Notes: generated from the sequence alone by a model not told the origin. Shown: positions 19,198 through 29,432, counted from the first letter of the stretch. The stretch is 64,000 nt of DNA from Herbinix luporum (GCF_900070325.1 NZ_LN879430.1:1977379-2041378); one strand, 5' to 3'. Made by a program: numbers and translations.

Positions 19198-19228
19198 AAA
19201 GGGTTACCGACAGTATCAGTAACCCCTA
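19198..19228 (-). terminator. Terminator of serC-serA
   Basis: GGGTTAC/GTAACCC (19201-19207 with 19219-19225) forms a stem 14 nt after the serA stop, followed on the minus strand by TTTAAAATT. It separates serA from DUF1015 as a transcription unit. Confidence 0.6.
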
Positions 19229-19242
19229 TTAAATCATTTAAA

Positions 19243-20421
19243 CTATTTAACCACTCTAACTTTTAGCACACCTTCAATGTCTTTTAGCTTTTTAACTACT
19301 TCACCATTTACTGATGTATCTACATCAATTACAGTATAAGCATAGTTTCCTCTACTTTTATTGACCAGGTTTGCTATATTGACATCCAAAACAGAAATGG
19401 CCGCTGTAAACTGAGTCAGCATTTTTGGAATATTTCTGTGCAGAATAGTTATCCGTCCCTCAGAAACACATTCTCCTGCATCACAGTTAGGAAAATTCAC
19501 AGAATTTTTGATGTTTCCGTTCTCTATATAATCCATAAGCTGCTTTACAGCCATCATGGCACAATTATCTTCTGATTCTTCTGTAGAAGCTCCCAGATGA
19601 GGGATAGCAATAACCCCTTCCATATTTGCAGTCTTATCATTAGGAAAATCCGTTACATATTTAGCCACTTTACCGGATTTTAAGGCTTCTTCCATATCAT
19701 TGTCATTTACTAAAAGTCCCCTGGAGAAATTCAGTATAACAACCCCATCTTTCATCTTTCCTATGGATTCTTTATTAATCATTTCCTTAGTATTGCTGTT
19801 AGGGTCATCATCCTCAATTAAAGGGGTATGTACAGTAATGTAATCACAATCTCTATATATATCTTCTCTGTTCTTTACATGAATAACACTTCTTGATAAG
19901 CTCCAAGCCCTGTCTACGGAAATAAAAGGATCGTAGCCATATACGGTCATTCCTAAATGGGTTGCGGCATTTGCCACCAATACCCCTATGGCTCCAAGAC
20001 CTATTACTCCCAGCTTCTTTCCCTTTAACTCCTTACCGACAAATTGCTTCTTGCCTTTTTCAACTAGTTTAGCCACATCCGGTTGGTCCTTTATGGACTG
20101 AACCCAGTTAACTCCCCCTATTATATCACGGGAGGCCAATATAAGACCTGCAATTACTAATTCTTTAACACCGTTAGCATTAGCCCCCGGTGTGTTAAAT
20201 ACCACTATACCCTTTTCTGCACATTTTTCGATTGGTATATTATTATAACCTGCTCCGGCTCTTGCTATGGCCTTTAGGTTATCTGAAAATTCCATATCAT
20301 GCATACTTGCACTTCTTACCAGAATAACATCAGCTTCATCTACATTATCTGTATTTTCATAACTGTCTGAAAAAATATTCAAGCCTATCGGTGCAATGGG
20401 GTTAAGACAGCTATACTTCAT
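19243..20421 (-). CDS. serA: D-3-phosphoglycerate dehydrogenase
   Basis: SerA oxidises 3-phosphoglycerate to 3-phosphohydroxypyruvate with NAD, the first step of serine synthesis. The 392-residue protein has the LKAIARAGAGYNNIP substrate-side motif, the Rossmann loop LGVIGLGAIG near residue 140, and the catalytic region FPNDKTANMEGVIAIPHLGAS. A C-terminal ACT domain (about residues 325-392) is usual for serine feedback. I set the start at 20421, since the family begins MKYSCLNPI there. It is 51 bp downstream of serC. Confidence 0.93.
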   Translation of the reverse strand: MKYSCLNPIAPIGLNIFSDSYENTDNVDEADVILVRSASMHDMEFSDNLKAIARAGAGYNNIPIEKCAEKGIVVFNTPGANANGVKELVIAGLILASRDIIGGVNWVQSIKDQPDVAKLVEKGKKQFVGKELKGKKLGVIGLGAIGVLVANAATHLGMTVYGYDPFISVDRAWSLSRSVIHVKNREDIYRDCDYITVHTPLIEDDDPNSNTKEMINKESIGKMKDGVVILNFSRGLLVNDNDMEEALKSGKVAKYVTDFPNDKTANMEGVIAIPHLGASTEESEDNCAMMAVKQLMDYIENGNIKNSVNFPNCDAGECVSEGRITILHRNIPKMLTQFTAAISVLDVNIANLVNKSRGNYAYTVIDVDTSVNGEVVKKLKDIEGVLKVRVVK

Positions 20422-20472
20422 ATTCCTTTCTCTCCTTCCACACATAGCTTTATTTTATATATATAGTCTATC

Positions 20473-21558
20473 TTAAGACAAATTTTCCTCTTCAAACTTC
20501 TTCATAAAATCCACTAAGGCTTCAACACCTTCTATTGGCATGGCGTTATATATGCTGGCTCTCATACCACCTACAGTTCTATGGCCTTTTAGGTTCTCTA
20601 AGCCTGCAGCCTTTGCCTCCTTAACAAACTTGGCATCTAAATTAGCATCACCTGTTACAAAGGGTACATTCATTAAGGAACGGTCTTCTTTTACTACAGT
20701 TCCCTTAAATAATTTACTTTGGTCTAGGTAATCGTATAGGATTTTTGCCTTTTTCTCATTTCTTGCTTTCATAGCTTCAAGGCCACCCATATTTTTAATC
20801 CATTTGAATACCTTTCCGCAGATATAGATACCGTATGCCGGAGGAGTATTATATAAGGATTTATTATCTGCATGAATTTTATATTTTAGCATGGTGGGAG
20901 TAGCAGGTAATGTATCTTCGCTTATTAAATCTTCTCTTATTATTACAATAACTACACCGGCAGGTCCGACATTCTTTTGAACTCCTGCGAATATAAGACC
21001 GTATTTTGTTACATCAATCGGTTCTGATAAGATACAGGAGGATAAGTCAGCAACAAGGGGTTTACCCTTGGTATTCGGAAGTGTTTTATATTTAGTTCCG
21101 TAGATGGTATTATTCTCGCAAATATAAACATAGTCTGCCTCTTCTGATATAGGCAAATCAGAACAATCGGGTATGTAGGAAAATGTTTTGTCTGCAGAAG
21201 AAGCAATGGCATTGGCCTTTCCATATATTAAGGCTTCCTGATAGGCTTTCTTAGCCCATTGCCCTGTTATAATATAATCTGCCACCTTATTCTTCATAAG
21301 ATTCATCGGAACTGCCGCAAACTGCTGACTGGCTCCACCCTGCAGAAACAAAACCTTATAATTATCAGGAATATTCATAAGTTCCCTTAAATCTTTCTCA
21401 GCTTCATTAATTATACCCTCGAATGCCTTGGATCTATGACTCATCTCCATAACAGACATTCCATAACCATTGTAATCAAGCATTTCCTCTGCTGCTTCCT
21501 TTAATACCTCTTCAGGAAGTACAGCGGGACCTGCTGAAAAATTATAAATTCTTCCCAT
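20473..21558 (-). CDS. serC: Phosphoserine aminotransferase
   Basis: SerC transaminates 3-phosphohydroxypyruvate to phosphoserine using PLP. The 361-residue protein begins GRIYNFSAGPAVLPEEVL and has the family stretch FLQGGASQQFAAVPMNL near residue 70 and the PLP-lysine motif FAGVQKNVGPAG. The start at 21558 is chosen because GGGAGG lies 8 nt upstream; an ATG two codons earlier is too close to it. A perfect consensus promoter lies 80-110 bp upstream. Confidence 0.95.
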   Translation of the reverse strand: MGRIYNFSAGPAVLPEEVLKEAAEEMLDYNGYGMSVMEMSHRSKAFEGIINEAEKDLRELMNIPDNYKVLFLQGGASQQFAAVPMNLMKNKVADYIITGQWAKKAYQEALIYGKANAIASSADKTFSYIPDCSDLPISEEADYVYICENNTIYGTKYKTLPNTKGKPLVADLSSCILSEPIDVTKYGLIFAGVQKNVGPAGVVIVIIREDLISEDTLPATPTMLKYKIHADNKSLYNTPPAYGIYICGKVFKWIKNMGGLEAMKARNEKKAKILYDYLDQSKLFKGTVVKEDRSLMNVPFVTGDANLDAKFVKEAKAAGLENLKGHRTVGGMRASIYNAMPIEGVEALVDFMKKFEEENLS

Positions 21559-21638
21559 GATCATATCCTCCCTTAGACCTTTTAATTACTGTTCTAATGT
21601 AATCTTTTATAACTTTAGTCAGTTAAAGTATAGCTTTA

Positions 21639-21667
21639 ATTATAGAACTATGTTATTTTTTTGTCAA
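21639..21667 (-). promoter_or_regulatory. Consensus promoter of serC-serA
   Basis: On the minus strand TTGACA (21662-21667) and TATAAT (21639-21644) are separated by 17 bp. Just downstream a small inverted repeat CTTTA-ACTGAC-TAAAG (21613-21628 region) lies in the leader and may be regulatory. Confidence 0.85.
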
Positions 21668-21681
21668 TATCTGAATCTAAA

Positions 21682-23367
21682 TTATTTGTCAGTTAAATCC
21701 TCTTCTGAGAATACCTCATCAATGGGAGCTCCCGGAGCTACCATAGGCCATACTTTCTCGTCACAGTCAATTATACAGTCAATTAAAACCGGTTCATTTA
21801 ATGATAAGGCTTCCTTTAATACTCCTTCTACTTCCTCAGGCTTGCTTATTCTATATGCCTTTGCCCCCATTGCCTCAGCCAGTTTAACAAAATCCACCTT
21901 ATCATTAAGATTGGTGTGAGAATATCTCTTTCCATAGAATAAGGTCTGCCATTGACGAACCATTCCAAGGACACGGTTATTAAATATTATTTCAATTATC
22001 GGAATATTATATCGGGTTGCCGTGGCAATTTCGTTCATATTCATTCTAAAGCAACCGTCACCGGCAATATTAATAACTTTTTGATCAGGCCTGCCTATTT
22101 TTGCACCTATACAAGCCCCCAGTCCATAACCCATGGTTCCTAATCCACCGGATGTAATAAAGGTTCTGGGTGAAGTGTATTTATAAAACTGGGCTGCCCA
22201 CATCTGATGCTGGCCTACCTCCGTGGAAATTATTGCCTTCCCCTCTGTAAGTTCATATAGCTTCTCTAAGATATAAGGTCCGGTCAAGATATCTTTCCTG
22301 TATTTTAAGGGGAATTTCTCCTTCAGGTCACCGATTTGAGCCAGCCATTCTTTATGGTCCTGCTGCTCAAGCATCCCATTTAGTCTTTTTAAAACCTCTT
22401 TAACGTCACCTACAATCCACTGATGGGCAGAAACATTCTTATTAATTTCTGCCGGATCTATATCAATGTGAAGAATTTTTGCCTTTCTGGCAAATTTCTT
22501 AGCATTCCCTGTAACTCTGTCAGAAAATCTGACACCGATGGCTATAAGCAAATCACATTGGGTAATTCCAAGATTAGAGGCTTTGGTTCCATGCATACCT
22601 ACCATACCTGTATATCTAGAATCAGTACCGTCAAAGGCACCTTTACCCATCAAGGTATCTGCTACAGGGGCATCTACTTTTTCTACAAATTCCTTCAATT
22701 CTTCATAGGCATTGGATATTACGGCACCGCCTCCTACAAAAACAAAGGGCTTTTTCGACTTTTTAATCATTTTAACTGCCGCCTCTAAATCATCGGCTGA
22801 AATCTGATTCCTACTGGGCTCTATAGGGGGAATTTCTACTCTTTCAAATTTTGTCTTTGTGCTAGGAGCAGTTACGTCCTTTGTAATATCAACCAAGACA
22901 GGGCCGGGCCTTCCGCTTTGTGCTATACGAAATGCCCTTCTTAAGGTGTCTGCCAGTTTTGTAATATCCTTAACTATAAAGTTATGCTTTGTAATAGGCA
23001 TGGTTATACCGGCTATATCTGTCTCCTGAAAGGAGTCTCTTCCCAGATAATCTACGGCTACATTGGCTGTAATGGCAACCATGGGAACACTGTCCATATA
23101 AGCGGTAGCTATACCGGTTACTAAATTGGTGGAACCGGGACCAGAAGTTGCCATGCAGACTCCTACCTTACCGGTGGCTCTGGCATATCCGTCCGCCGCA
23201 TGGGCAGCCCCTTGTTCATGAGAAGTGAGAATATGCCTAATCTCGTCACTGTGCTTATAAAGCTCATCGTAAATATTTAATATGGCACCGCCGGGATAGC
23301 CAAATACAGTATCAACTCCCTGCTCTTTTAAACATTCTATAACAATTTGAGATCCATTTAACTCCAT
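21682..23367 (-). CDS. ilvB: Acetolactate synthase large subunit
   Basis: IlvB joins two pyruvates to acetolactate (or pyruvate plus 2-oxobutyrate) with thiamine diphosphate, FAD and Mg. The 561-residue protein has VFGYPGGAILNIYDEL with the catalytic Glu in LTSHEQGAAHAADGYAR, and the ThDP motif GDGCFRMNMNEIATA. The start at 23367 follows GGAGG, which directly abuts the ilvD stop codon, implying translational coupling. No ilvN regulatory subunit gene is adjacent, which is less common for a biosynthetic enzyme. Confidence 0.93.
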   Translation of the reverse strand: MELNGSQIVIECLKEQGVDTVFGYPGGAILNIYDELYKHSDEIRHILTSHEQGAAHAADGYARATGKVGVCMATSGPGSTNLVTGIATAYMDSVPMVAITANVAVDYLGRDSFQETDIAGITMPITKHNFIVKDITKLADTLRRAFRIAQSGRPGPVLVDITKDVTAPSTKTKFERVEIPPIEPSRNQISADDLEAAVKMIKKSKKPFVFVGGGAVISNAYEELKEFVEKVDAPVADTLMGKGAFDGTDSRYTGMVGMHGTKASNLGITQCDLLIAIGVRFSDRVTGNAKKFARKAKILHIDIDPAEINKNVSAHQWIVGDVKEVLKRLNGMLEQQDHKEWLAQIGDLKEKFPLKYRKDILTGPYILEKLYELTEGKAIISTEVGQHQMWAAQFYKYTSPRTFITSGGLGTMGYGLGACIGAKIGRPDQKVINIAGDGCFRMNMNEIATATRYNIPIIEIIFNNRVLGMVRQWQTLFYGKRYSHTNLNDKVDFVKLAEAMGAKAYRISKPEEVEGVLKEALSLNEPVLIDCIIDCDEKVWPMVAPGAPIDEVFSEEDLTDK

Positions 23368-23381
23368 ATCAAACACCTCCA

Positions 23382-25055
23382 TCAATCAGTCTTAGGTACT
23401 TCTAGGATAGCACCGCGGTTACCGGAGGTAACCATAGCCGTATAACGGGCCAGATATCCTGTAGTAATCTTTGGTTTACGGGGTTGCCAATTTGCTCTTC
23501 TTCTTTCTAGTTCTTCATCTGATACAAGGAAATTAAGGGCATTATTTTCTATATCTATGCTTATAATATCTCCTTCTTCAACCAGGGCAATATTGCCGCC
23601 CACTGCAGCTTCAGGAGATACGTGGCCTATACAAGCTCCCCTAGAAGCTCCTGAGAAACGTCCGTCGGTTATAAGTGCCACACTAGAACCTAGACCCATA
23701 CCCATAATTGCGCTGGTGGGATTTAGCATTTCTCTCATTCCCGGTCCCCCTTTGGGTCCTTCATAACGGATAACCACTACATCCCCGGGATTTATCTTTC
23801 CTCCTAATATAGCTTCAACAGCATCCTCTTCACAGTCAAATACCCTGGCAGGTCCTTCATGTTTTAACATCTCCGGTGCTACCGCAGAACGCTTAACCAC
23901 TCCGCTATCAGGGGCCAGATTACCTTTAAGTACTGCGATGCCTCCGGTTTGGCTGTAAGGGTTATCAATAGGTCTGATTACCTCAGGATCATAATTTATA
24001 CAGTTATTAATATTCTCACCTACGGTTTTTCCTGTTACGGTAATTAAATCTGTATGTATAAGTCCCTTCTTATTTAATTCATTCATTACTGCATATACGC
24101 CGCCGGCTTCATTTAAATCCTCCATATAAGTAGGACCGGCAGGGGCAAGATGACATAGATTAGGAGTCTTAGCACTTATTTCATTGGCTATATCAAGATT
24201 TAAATCAATTCCTACTTCGTGGGCAATAGCAGGCAGATGAAGCATGGTATTGGTAGAACAGCCAAGGGCCATATCTACGGTAAGTGCATTTAAGAAGGCC
24301 TCCTTAGTCATAATATCCCTTGGACGAATATCTTTTTCAAGCAGCTCCATAATCTTCATGCCGGCCTGTTTTGCCAGACGGATTCTTTCTGAATATACTG
24401 CCGGTATGGTTCCGTTACCCTTAAGTCCCATGCCGATTGCCTCAGTCAGGCAGTTCATGGAGTTTGCGGTATACATTCCCGAACAGGATCCGCAAGAAGC
24501 ACATACCTTGTTCTCGTATTCCTCTACTTCCTCCGCTGTCATTTTACCGGCACTATAAGCTCCTACAGCCTCGAACATACTGGATAAACTGGTTTTTTTA
24601 CCTTTTACCCTTCCTGCCAGCATAGGGCCTCCGCTGACAAAGATTGTAGGAATATTAAGCCTTGCCGCAGCCATTAATAAGCCAGGTACGTTTTTATCAC
24701 AATTTGGTACCATAACCAAGGCATCAAATTGATGGGCCATAGCCATAGCTTCAGTAGAATCCGCAATCAAATCCCTGGTCACCAATGAATATTTCATCCC
24801 CTGGTGTCCCATAGCAATTCCGTCACAAACCGCTATGGCAGGAAATACTACCGGCGTACCCCCGGCCATGGCGACACCTATTTTTACAGCGTCTACTATT
24901 TTATCAAGATTAATATGTCCCGGAACAATCTCATTATGTGAACTTACTATACCTATTAGTGGTTTGTTTAATTCTTCTTTGGTAAAACCCAAGGCATTAA
25001 ATAATGATCTATGGGGTGCTTGTTTGATACCTTTTTTTACTGCATCACTTCTCAT
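23382..25055 (-). CDS. ilvD: Dihydroxy-acid dehydratase
   Basis: IlvD dehydrates 2,3-dihydroxy acids in valine, isoleucine and leucine synthesis using an Fe-S cluster. The 557-residue protein has the cluster and metal motifs PNCDKNVPG and [16 protein letters not shown], and the C-terminal [21 protein letters not shown]. The start at 25055 follows AAGGTGG with 7-nt spacing. It is the first gene of an ilvD-ilvB operon with its own promoter and no visible T-box leader. Confidence 0.95.
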   Translation of the reverse strand: MRSDAVKKGIKQAPHRSLFNALGFTKEELNKPLIGIVSSHNEIVPGHINLDKIVDAVKIGVAMAGGTPVVFPAIAVCDGIAMGHQGMKYSLVTRDLIADSTEAMAMAHQFDALVMVPNCDKNVPGLLMAAARLNIPTIFVSGGPMLAGRVKGKKTSLSSMFEAVGAYSAGKMTAEEVEEYENKVCASCGSCSGMYTANSMNCLTEAIGMGLKGNGTIPAVYSERIRLAKQAGMKIMELLEKDIRPRDIMTKEAFLNALTVDMALGCSTNTMLHLPAIAHEVGIDLNLDIANEISAKTPNLCHLAPAGPTYMEDLNEAGGVYAVMNELNKKGLIHTDLITVTGKTVGENINNCINYDPEVIRPIDNPYSQTGGIAVLKGNLAPDSGVVKRSAVAPEMLKHEGPARVFDCEEDAVEAILGGKINPGDVVVIRYEGPKGGPGMREMLNPTSAIMGMGLGSSVALITDGRFSGASRGACIGHVSPEAAVGGNIALVEEGDIISIDIENNALNFLVSDEELERRRANWQPRKPKITTGYLARYTAMVTSGNRGAILEVPKTD

Positions 25056-25139
25056 AATAATACCACCTTCAATTATTTTGTATTTATTCATTTAGATAGA
25101 AACTCTTTTTCTATACGTCGCTTTAAAGTAGTACAGTAT

Positions 25140-25168
25140 ATATTAAAGGATTTCTTAATAAAAATCAA
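25140..25168 (-). promoter_or_regulatory. Probable ilvD-ilvB promoter
   Basis: On the minus strand TTGATT (25163-25168) and TAATAT (25140-25145) are separated by 17 bp, about 85 bp before ilvD. The leader is too short for a T-box and no leader peptide was recognised. Confidence 0.55.
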
Positions 25169-25237
25169 TGATTAAATAATAATTGTTATGAGAATTTTTA
25201 CAAATTATCTGATTATTATACATTCTGAGATTTCATA

Positions 25238-25266
25238 TTGCTTATGGATAAATTTAGTGATACTAT
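25238..25266 (+). promoter_or_regulatory. Probable promoter of the phosphate transporter gene
   Basis: TTGCTT (25238-25243) and TACTAT (25261-25266) are separated by 17 bp, about 53 bp before the start codon. Confidence 0.45.
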
Positions 25267-25319
25267 TTTATTGATAGTAGAAATAAATAACATATTTTTA
25301 TGCTATAGGAGGCATAATC

Positions 25320-26363
25320 ATGACAATCTCATTAAATGATTTCCTACAGCAGCTGTCTAACCCTGCATTATTTATTACAGTTGTATTAATACTAGGGGTT
25401 ATTTTGGTTAACGGATGGACAGATGCACCCAATGCAATTGCTACCTGTGTATCCACTAGAGCTATCTCCCCTAGAAATGCAATTATAATGGCATCTGTAT
25501 TTAACTTCTTAGGTGTCCTTATAATGACTATGGTAAACAAGGCAGTTGCAGAGACCATATCTAAAATGGTCAACTTTGGCGAAAGCAAAAATGCTTTGGT
25601 TGCACTTTGTGCAGCTTTATTTGCCATAGTAGTATGGGCTACCGCTGCTTGGGCATTTGGTATTCCTACCAGTGAATCCCATGCACTTATTGCAGGAGTT
25701 ACCGGTGCAGCAATTGCCCTGCAGGGTGGAAAAGGAATTAACGGCAATGAATGGATCAATGTTATATATGGTCTGTTTATGTCCACTCTTTTGGGATTTG
25801 GATTAGGTTTTGGAGTAACTAAACTAATCGGCTTTATTTTTAAAAATGTGGACCGACGAAAAACCACCAAATTCTTTAAAAACGCTCAGGTTGCCGGTGG
25901 AGCTGCCATGGCCTTTATGCATGGGGCCCAAGACGGACAAAAATTTATGGGTATCTTCATGCTGGGAATTGTCCTTTCCGGGGGAAAAGGCAGTGTTGCC
26001 CAATTAGAAATTCCCATCTGGCTTATGGTTTTGTGTTCGGCTGTTATGGCACTGGGAACCTCTATCGGAGGCTATCGAATTATTAAAACCGTAGGTATGG
26101 GTATGGTAAAACTAGACACATATCAAGGTTTTTCTGCCGACGCTGCCGCAGCAATCAGCCTTCTTGCAGCATCTTTAACAGGAATTCCTGTTAGTACTAC
26201 TCATACTAAGACTACCGCAATTATGGGTGTAGGGGCTTCTAAAAGAATTTCCTCTGTCAATTGGAGTATTGTAAGAGAAATGGTTGCCGCTTGGATACTA
26301 ACCTTTCCCGGTTGCGGTTTACTAGGATTTCTTATGGCACATCTATTTATGAGATTATTTTAA
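25320..26363 (+). CDS. Inorganic phosphate transporter, PiT family
   Basis: This is a low-affinity, cation-coupled phosphate permease. The 347-residue protein has about ten membrane segments and the duplicated PiT signatures: GWTDAPNAIATCVSTRAISPR near residue 36 and FMHGAQDGQKFMG near residue 200, plus GIPTSESHALIAG and GIPVSTTHTKTTAI as the paired loops. The start follows TAGGAGG. A DUF47 partner follows, the usual Pit-PhoU-like pairing. Confidence 0.93.
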   Translation: MTISLNDFLQQLSNPALFITVVLILGVILVNGWTDAPNAIATCVSTRAISPRNAIIMASVFNFLGVLIMTMVNKAVAETISKMVNFGESKNALVALCAALFAIVVWATAAWAFGIPTSESHALIAGVTGAAIALQGGKGINGNEWINVIYGLFMSTLLGFGLGFGVTKLIGFIFKNVDRRKTTKFFKNAQVAGGAAMAFMHGAQDGQKFMGIFMLGIVLSGGKGSVAQLEIPIWLMVLCSAVMALGTSIGGYRIIKTVGMGMVKLDTYQGFSADAAAAISLLAASLTGIPVSTTHTKTTAIMGVGASKRISSVNWSIVREMVAAWILTFPGCGLLGFLMAHLFMRLF

Positions 26364-26475
26364 AAGTACATAAAAGGGCTATACTTACTAATAAATCAAA
26401 TAATATCATCTGACTATAACAAGTTAAATTATCAATCATAATATAAATATAAATCAAAGGAAGGTACTAAATATC

Positions 26476-27099
26476 ATGAAGAGAAAAAAAGGATTTAACT
26501 ATTTTGAAGCTTTTGTAAATTTATCAAAATACTCCTTATCATCAGCAGAAATCCTCCATAAAACCATGACTGAATTTAAATCTTCCCAGTTACCTAATAG
26601 GGTAAAAGAGATGCATGAAATCGAACATAGTGCAGATCTTGCAAAACATGATATTATGAATCACTTAGTAAAAGAATTTCTTCCTCCCATAGAACGGGAA
26701 GATATTATTACCTTATCTCAAGAAATCGACGATGTGACCGATTCAGTTGAAGATGTTCTTTTATTCATTAATATGTTTAATATAAAAAGTATTCGAGCAG
26801 AAGTTTTAAAATTCACTAAGCTTATTTCCACCTGTTGTAAATCCGTGTATGAACTTATGATAGAATTTCAAAATTTCAAACATTCCAAATCTCTCCATAA
26901 TAAGATTGTAGAAATAAATCGCCTTGAGGAAGAAGGGGATGGCCTCTATATGGAGATGATGCGTAATTTATATTCCTCTACTAAAGATCCTGTTGAATTA
27001 ATGACATGGACAGAAATACTACATAGACTAGAAAAATGTTGTGATAATTGTGAAGATGTCGCGGATATTATAGAACAGATTGTTATGAAAAACTCCTAA
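26476..27099 (+). CDS. DUF47/PhoU-like protein, partner of Pit
   Basis: The 207-residue helical protein has the family pattern with two E-x-x-x-D-like metal motifs: EIEHSADLAKHDI near residue 46 and RLEEEGDGLYMEMMRNL near residue 148. It also has ITLSQEIDDVTDSVEDV. Members encoded beside Pit transporters are thought to modulate phosphate uptake. There is a 112-bp gap after pit, and a ribosome site AAGGAAGG precedes the ATG. No membrane segment. Confidence 0.85.
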   Translation: MKRKKGFNYFEAFVNLSKYSLSSAEILHKTMTEFKSSQLPNRVKEMHEIEHSADLAKHDIMNHLVKEFLPPIEREDIITLSQEIDDVTDSVEDVLLFINMFNIKSIRAEVLKFTKLISTCCKSVYELMIEFQNFKHSKSLHNKIVEINRLEEEGDGLYMEMMRNLYSSTKDPVELMTWTEILHRLEKCCDNCEDVADIIEQIVMKNS

Positions 27100-27140
27100 G
27101 AAACTATTTGATATAAATCCAAGAAAGGTATGTCTACTTA

Positions 27141-28202
27141 ATGAATATTGAAAAACAGAAAGCATTTCTATTACATGTAATTTATATAGCATTTATTTTG
27201 GGGCTTGGATATATTGCTATTAAGTATATCCTTCCCTTACTTATGCCCTTTGTAATAGGCTTAATAATTGCTATATTATTTAGGAAAATAATCGACTATA
27301 TAGAAAAAAAGACCCGTATTAAGCGTTCCCTTGTTTCTATTATAATTCTAATTATTTTTTATAGTATTTTGATAATGATTATAAGTAAAATCGGGTCCAA
27401 GGTATTTACCTTCTTAAAAGATTTATTTGGTCAGCTTCCTGATTTATACCGATATGCCATAGAACCGGCCATAGAAAAAACAGCCCATAATATTATTGAA
27501 CAATTTCCCGATGTAAGAACCTATGTTGAAGAATTTACCCTTAATATTAGTGATACTTTATTTACATTTGTAAAAAATGCTTCCACAGCAGTTATAACTA
27601 CCATAACGGGTTTTGCCGGAAGAGTTCCCTCTATTTTAATTAAACTGATTTTTACTATAGTATCATCTTTCTTTTTTACTATTGATTACTATAAGATATC
27701 TGATTTTATACTCCGTCAATTTAATGAAGAACGTAAAGAAATGATAGTAAAACTTAAGGATAATGGTTTAGGAACCATAGGCAAATTTATTAAGGCTTAC
27801 GCTGCCATTATATCTATTACCTTCCTAGAACTGTCCATAGGATTTTGGATACTGAAAATACCTAATCCATTTATATTTGGTGCCTTAATTGCTATTATTG
27901 ATGTAATGCCCATTCTTGGTACCGGTGCAGTCCTTATTCCCTGGTCAATAATAAACCTAATTCTGGGAAATACCAAACTTGGTATAGGGATGCTTATCCT
28001 TTATATTGTAATTACAGCTGTAAGGCAAACCATAGAACCAAAGATTGTAGGACAGCAAATAGGACTTCATCCGATTATAACCTTGGTTTTAATGTATGTG
28101 GGGGCACAACTGATAGGTGTGCTGGGCTTACTGCTTTTACCGGTAATTGCAACCATTATTAAAACCTTAAATGATGAAGGAACAATTCATCTATTTAAAT
28201 AA
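27141..28202 (+). CDS. AI-2E family permease, YtvI-like
   Basis: The 353-residue protein has about eight membrane segments in the AI-2E transporter (PF01594) arrangement, with the conserved C-terminal region PNPFIFGALIAIIDVMPILGTG and a later LHPIITLVLMYVGAQLIGVLG. The sporulation protein YtvI belongs here and is of similar length, so YtvI is the most likely group; a transport substrate is not known. It lies 41 bp after the DUF47 gene on the same strand. Confidence 0.75.
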   Translation: MNIEKQKAFLLHVIYIAFILGLGYIAIKYILPLLMPFVIGLIIAILFRKIIDYIEKKTRIKRSLVSIIILIIFYSILIMIISKIGSKVFTFLKDLFGQLPDLYRYAIEPAIEKTAHNIIEQFPDVRTYVEEFTLNISDTLFTFVKNASTAVITTITGFAGRVPSILIKLIFTIVSSFFFTIDYYKISDFILRQFNEERKEMIVKLKDNGLGTIGKFIKAYAAIISITFLELSIGFWILKIPNPFIFGALIAIIDVMPILGTGAVLIPWSIINLILGNTKLGIGMLILYIVITAVRQTIEPKIVGQQIGLHPIITLVLMYVGAQLIGVLGLLLLPVIATIIKTLNDEGTIHLFK

Positions 28203-28220
28203 AAATCCATAATTAAAATT

Positions 28221-28247
28221 AGGGGCACGGTTATACCGTCTGCCCCT
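28221..28247. terminator. Bidirectional terminator
   Basis: AGGGGCA/TGCCCCT (28221-28227 with 28241-28247) with an inner CGG/CCG pair lies between the convergent YtvI-like and DUF1540 genes. ATTCTTATT follows on plus and TAATTTTAATT on minus. Confidence 0.7.
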
Positions 28248-28254
28248 ATTCTTA

Positions 28255-28434
28255 TTAGCTAAAGCTATCCCTCTTTTTAAAAGTAGCACAGTCTGTTTGA
28301 TCAGAATCACTGGCATTTCTTGGTTCTACCTGTATCTGCTCAGCGGCACAATGGTCGCCGTTCATATAATATTCACAGGTATTAACTACACATCTTATTC
28401 CTTCATTGGGTTTATCCATTTTTCTTGTAAGCAT
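28255..28434 (-). CDS. DUF1540 small Cys-containing protein
   Basis: The 59-residue protein matches DUF1540: an IRCVVNTCEYYMNGDHCAAE stretch and a later TDCATF, giving four cysteines that probably bind a metal. The family is common in spore formers and its role is unknown. The start at 28434 follows GGAGGG with 8-nt spacing; the upstream ATG at 28455 would leave this site inside the gene. Confidence 0.8.
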   Translation of the reverse strand: MLTRKMDKPNEGIRCVVNTCEYYMNGDHCAAEQIQVEPRNASDSDQTDCATFKKRDSFS

Positions 28435-28505
28435 CTTTCTTTCCCTCCAAAGCATTAGTTTACCCTACTATTGTTTGCAGAAAGAAAGAAAAAATTCAGT
28501 TTTGC

Positions 28506-29432
28506 TTATTTATTATATTGGAAAATTTTTAAAAGTCTAATATAATGGTTAGCTTCCCTTAAGGTATGATCTGCCAGAAGCGGTAATATTATGGACTTTA
28601 TTTTGCAGTCTAAAAGTCCTTCTGTTGCCTGACCTTTAAAATCACGAATTTCCCTAGTAGCTTCTAAACTTTCCTCTGTAATCCTCATAAGATCCGTCGG
28701 TGTAGTCTTATCCATGGCTTCTTTAGCTTTACATGTCAGTTCATCAAATTCCTGTCCAAATTGGTCTGCTATATCAAACAATTCTTCTTCAGAAGGATCT
28801 AGAAGTCCCCGGATAAACTTAGCATGCTCTGCCATGATTCGATTCCAGAAGGCCTCCTGATCCAATGCCTCTTTTTGAATATTAATAAATTCCCTTGCTT
28901 GAAGCTTTTGAATCAGCCGCCGGTATAACTTAGCTTCTCTTAAGATATGATCTATCAAAAGCGGATAGTTAAGGGTAAACATTTTGCAATTTAAGACTTC
29001 ATTAAGGATTGTTGTTTTAAATCTAATAATACTATCCAGTAAAGATAGAGCTCTTCTATTTAAGGCAAATACTTTCCGTTCCATTAATGGATGGAAGTCA
29101 CTGCCTGCCATTAAGTTTTTCTCTGCCTGAGTAATCTTAGTCTTAAAAGGTATTCCTGTATAAAATTCCGTCAACTTCTCTGCTTCTAAGGTATATTGAG
29201 TAACAAATTCTCCTGATTTTATGGCCGTCTTACTGATAACTCCGTCAGCCAGTGCAACACAATCTGCCAGAAATTCTTCAAAAGCAATCCTAAGTTCATC
29301 GGCCTGTCTGGTAAATTTCTCATCTCTGGGGGTAAAACCTACTTCTAAGAAAAAAGAATGTTCCTTCATAATTCTTCCAAAAAACAAATGAGTCTCAAGG
29401 GATTGCCTAATATATTCTGCCCGTGATAACAT
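28506..29432 (-). CDS. DUF2935 family protein
   Basis: The 308-residue all-helical protein consists of two similar halves. The first holds FGRIMKEHSFFLEVGFTPRDEKF, the second FWNRIMAEHAKFIRGLLDPSEEEL, and each ends in a TLNYPLLIDHILREA / SIILPLLADHTLREA segment. The conserved His and Glu residues suggest a ferritin-like metal-binding fold. The function is not known; the family is typical of spore-forming firmicutes. Start follows AGGAGG. Confidence 0.8.
   Translation of the reverse strand: MLSRAEYIRQSLETHLFFGRIMKEHSFFLEVGFTPRDEKFTRQADELRIAFEEFLADCVALADGVISKTAIKSGEFVTQYTLEAEKLTEFYTGIPFKTKITQAEKNLMAGSDFHPLMERKVFALNRRALSLLDSIIRFKTTILNEVLNCKMFTLNYPLLIDHILREAKLYRRLIQKLQAREFINIQKEALDQEAFWNRIMAEHAKFIRGLLDPSEEELFDIADQFGQEFDELTCKAKEAMDKTTPTDLMRITEESLEATREIRDFKGQATEGLLDCKIKSIILPLLADHTLREANHYIRLLKIFQYNK

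Noticed and set aside
25056..25139. T-box or leader peptide before ilvD
   Set aside because: The leader of about 85 nt has no T-box specifier stem, no TGGNACC-type motif and no run of Val/Leu/Ile codons in a short frame.
25298..25870. 190-codon minus-strand frame across the start of the Pit gene
   Set aside because: It is antisense to conserved PiT signatures, and its hydrophobic/Pro-rich composition is that of a shadow frame.
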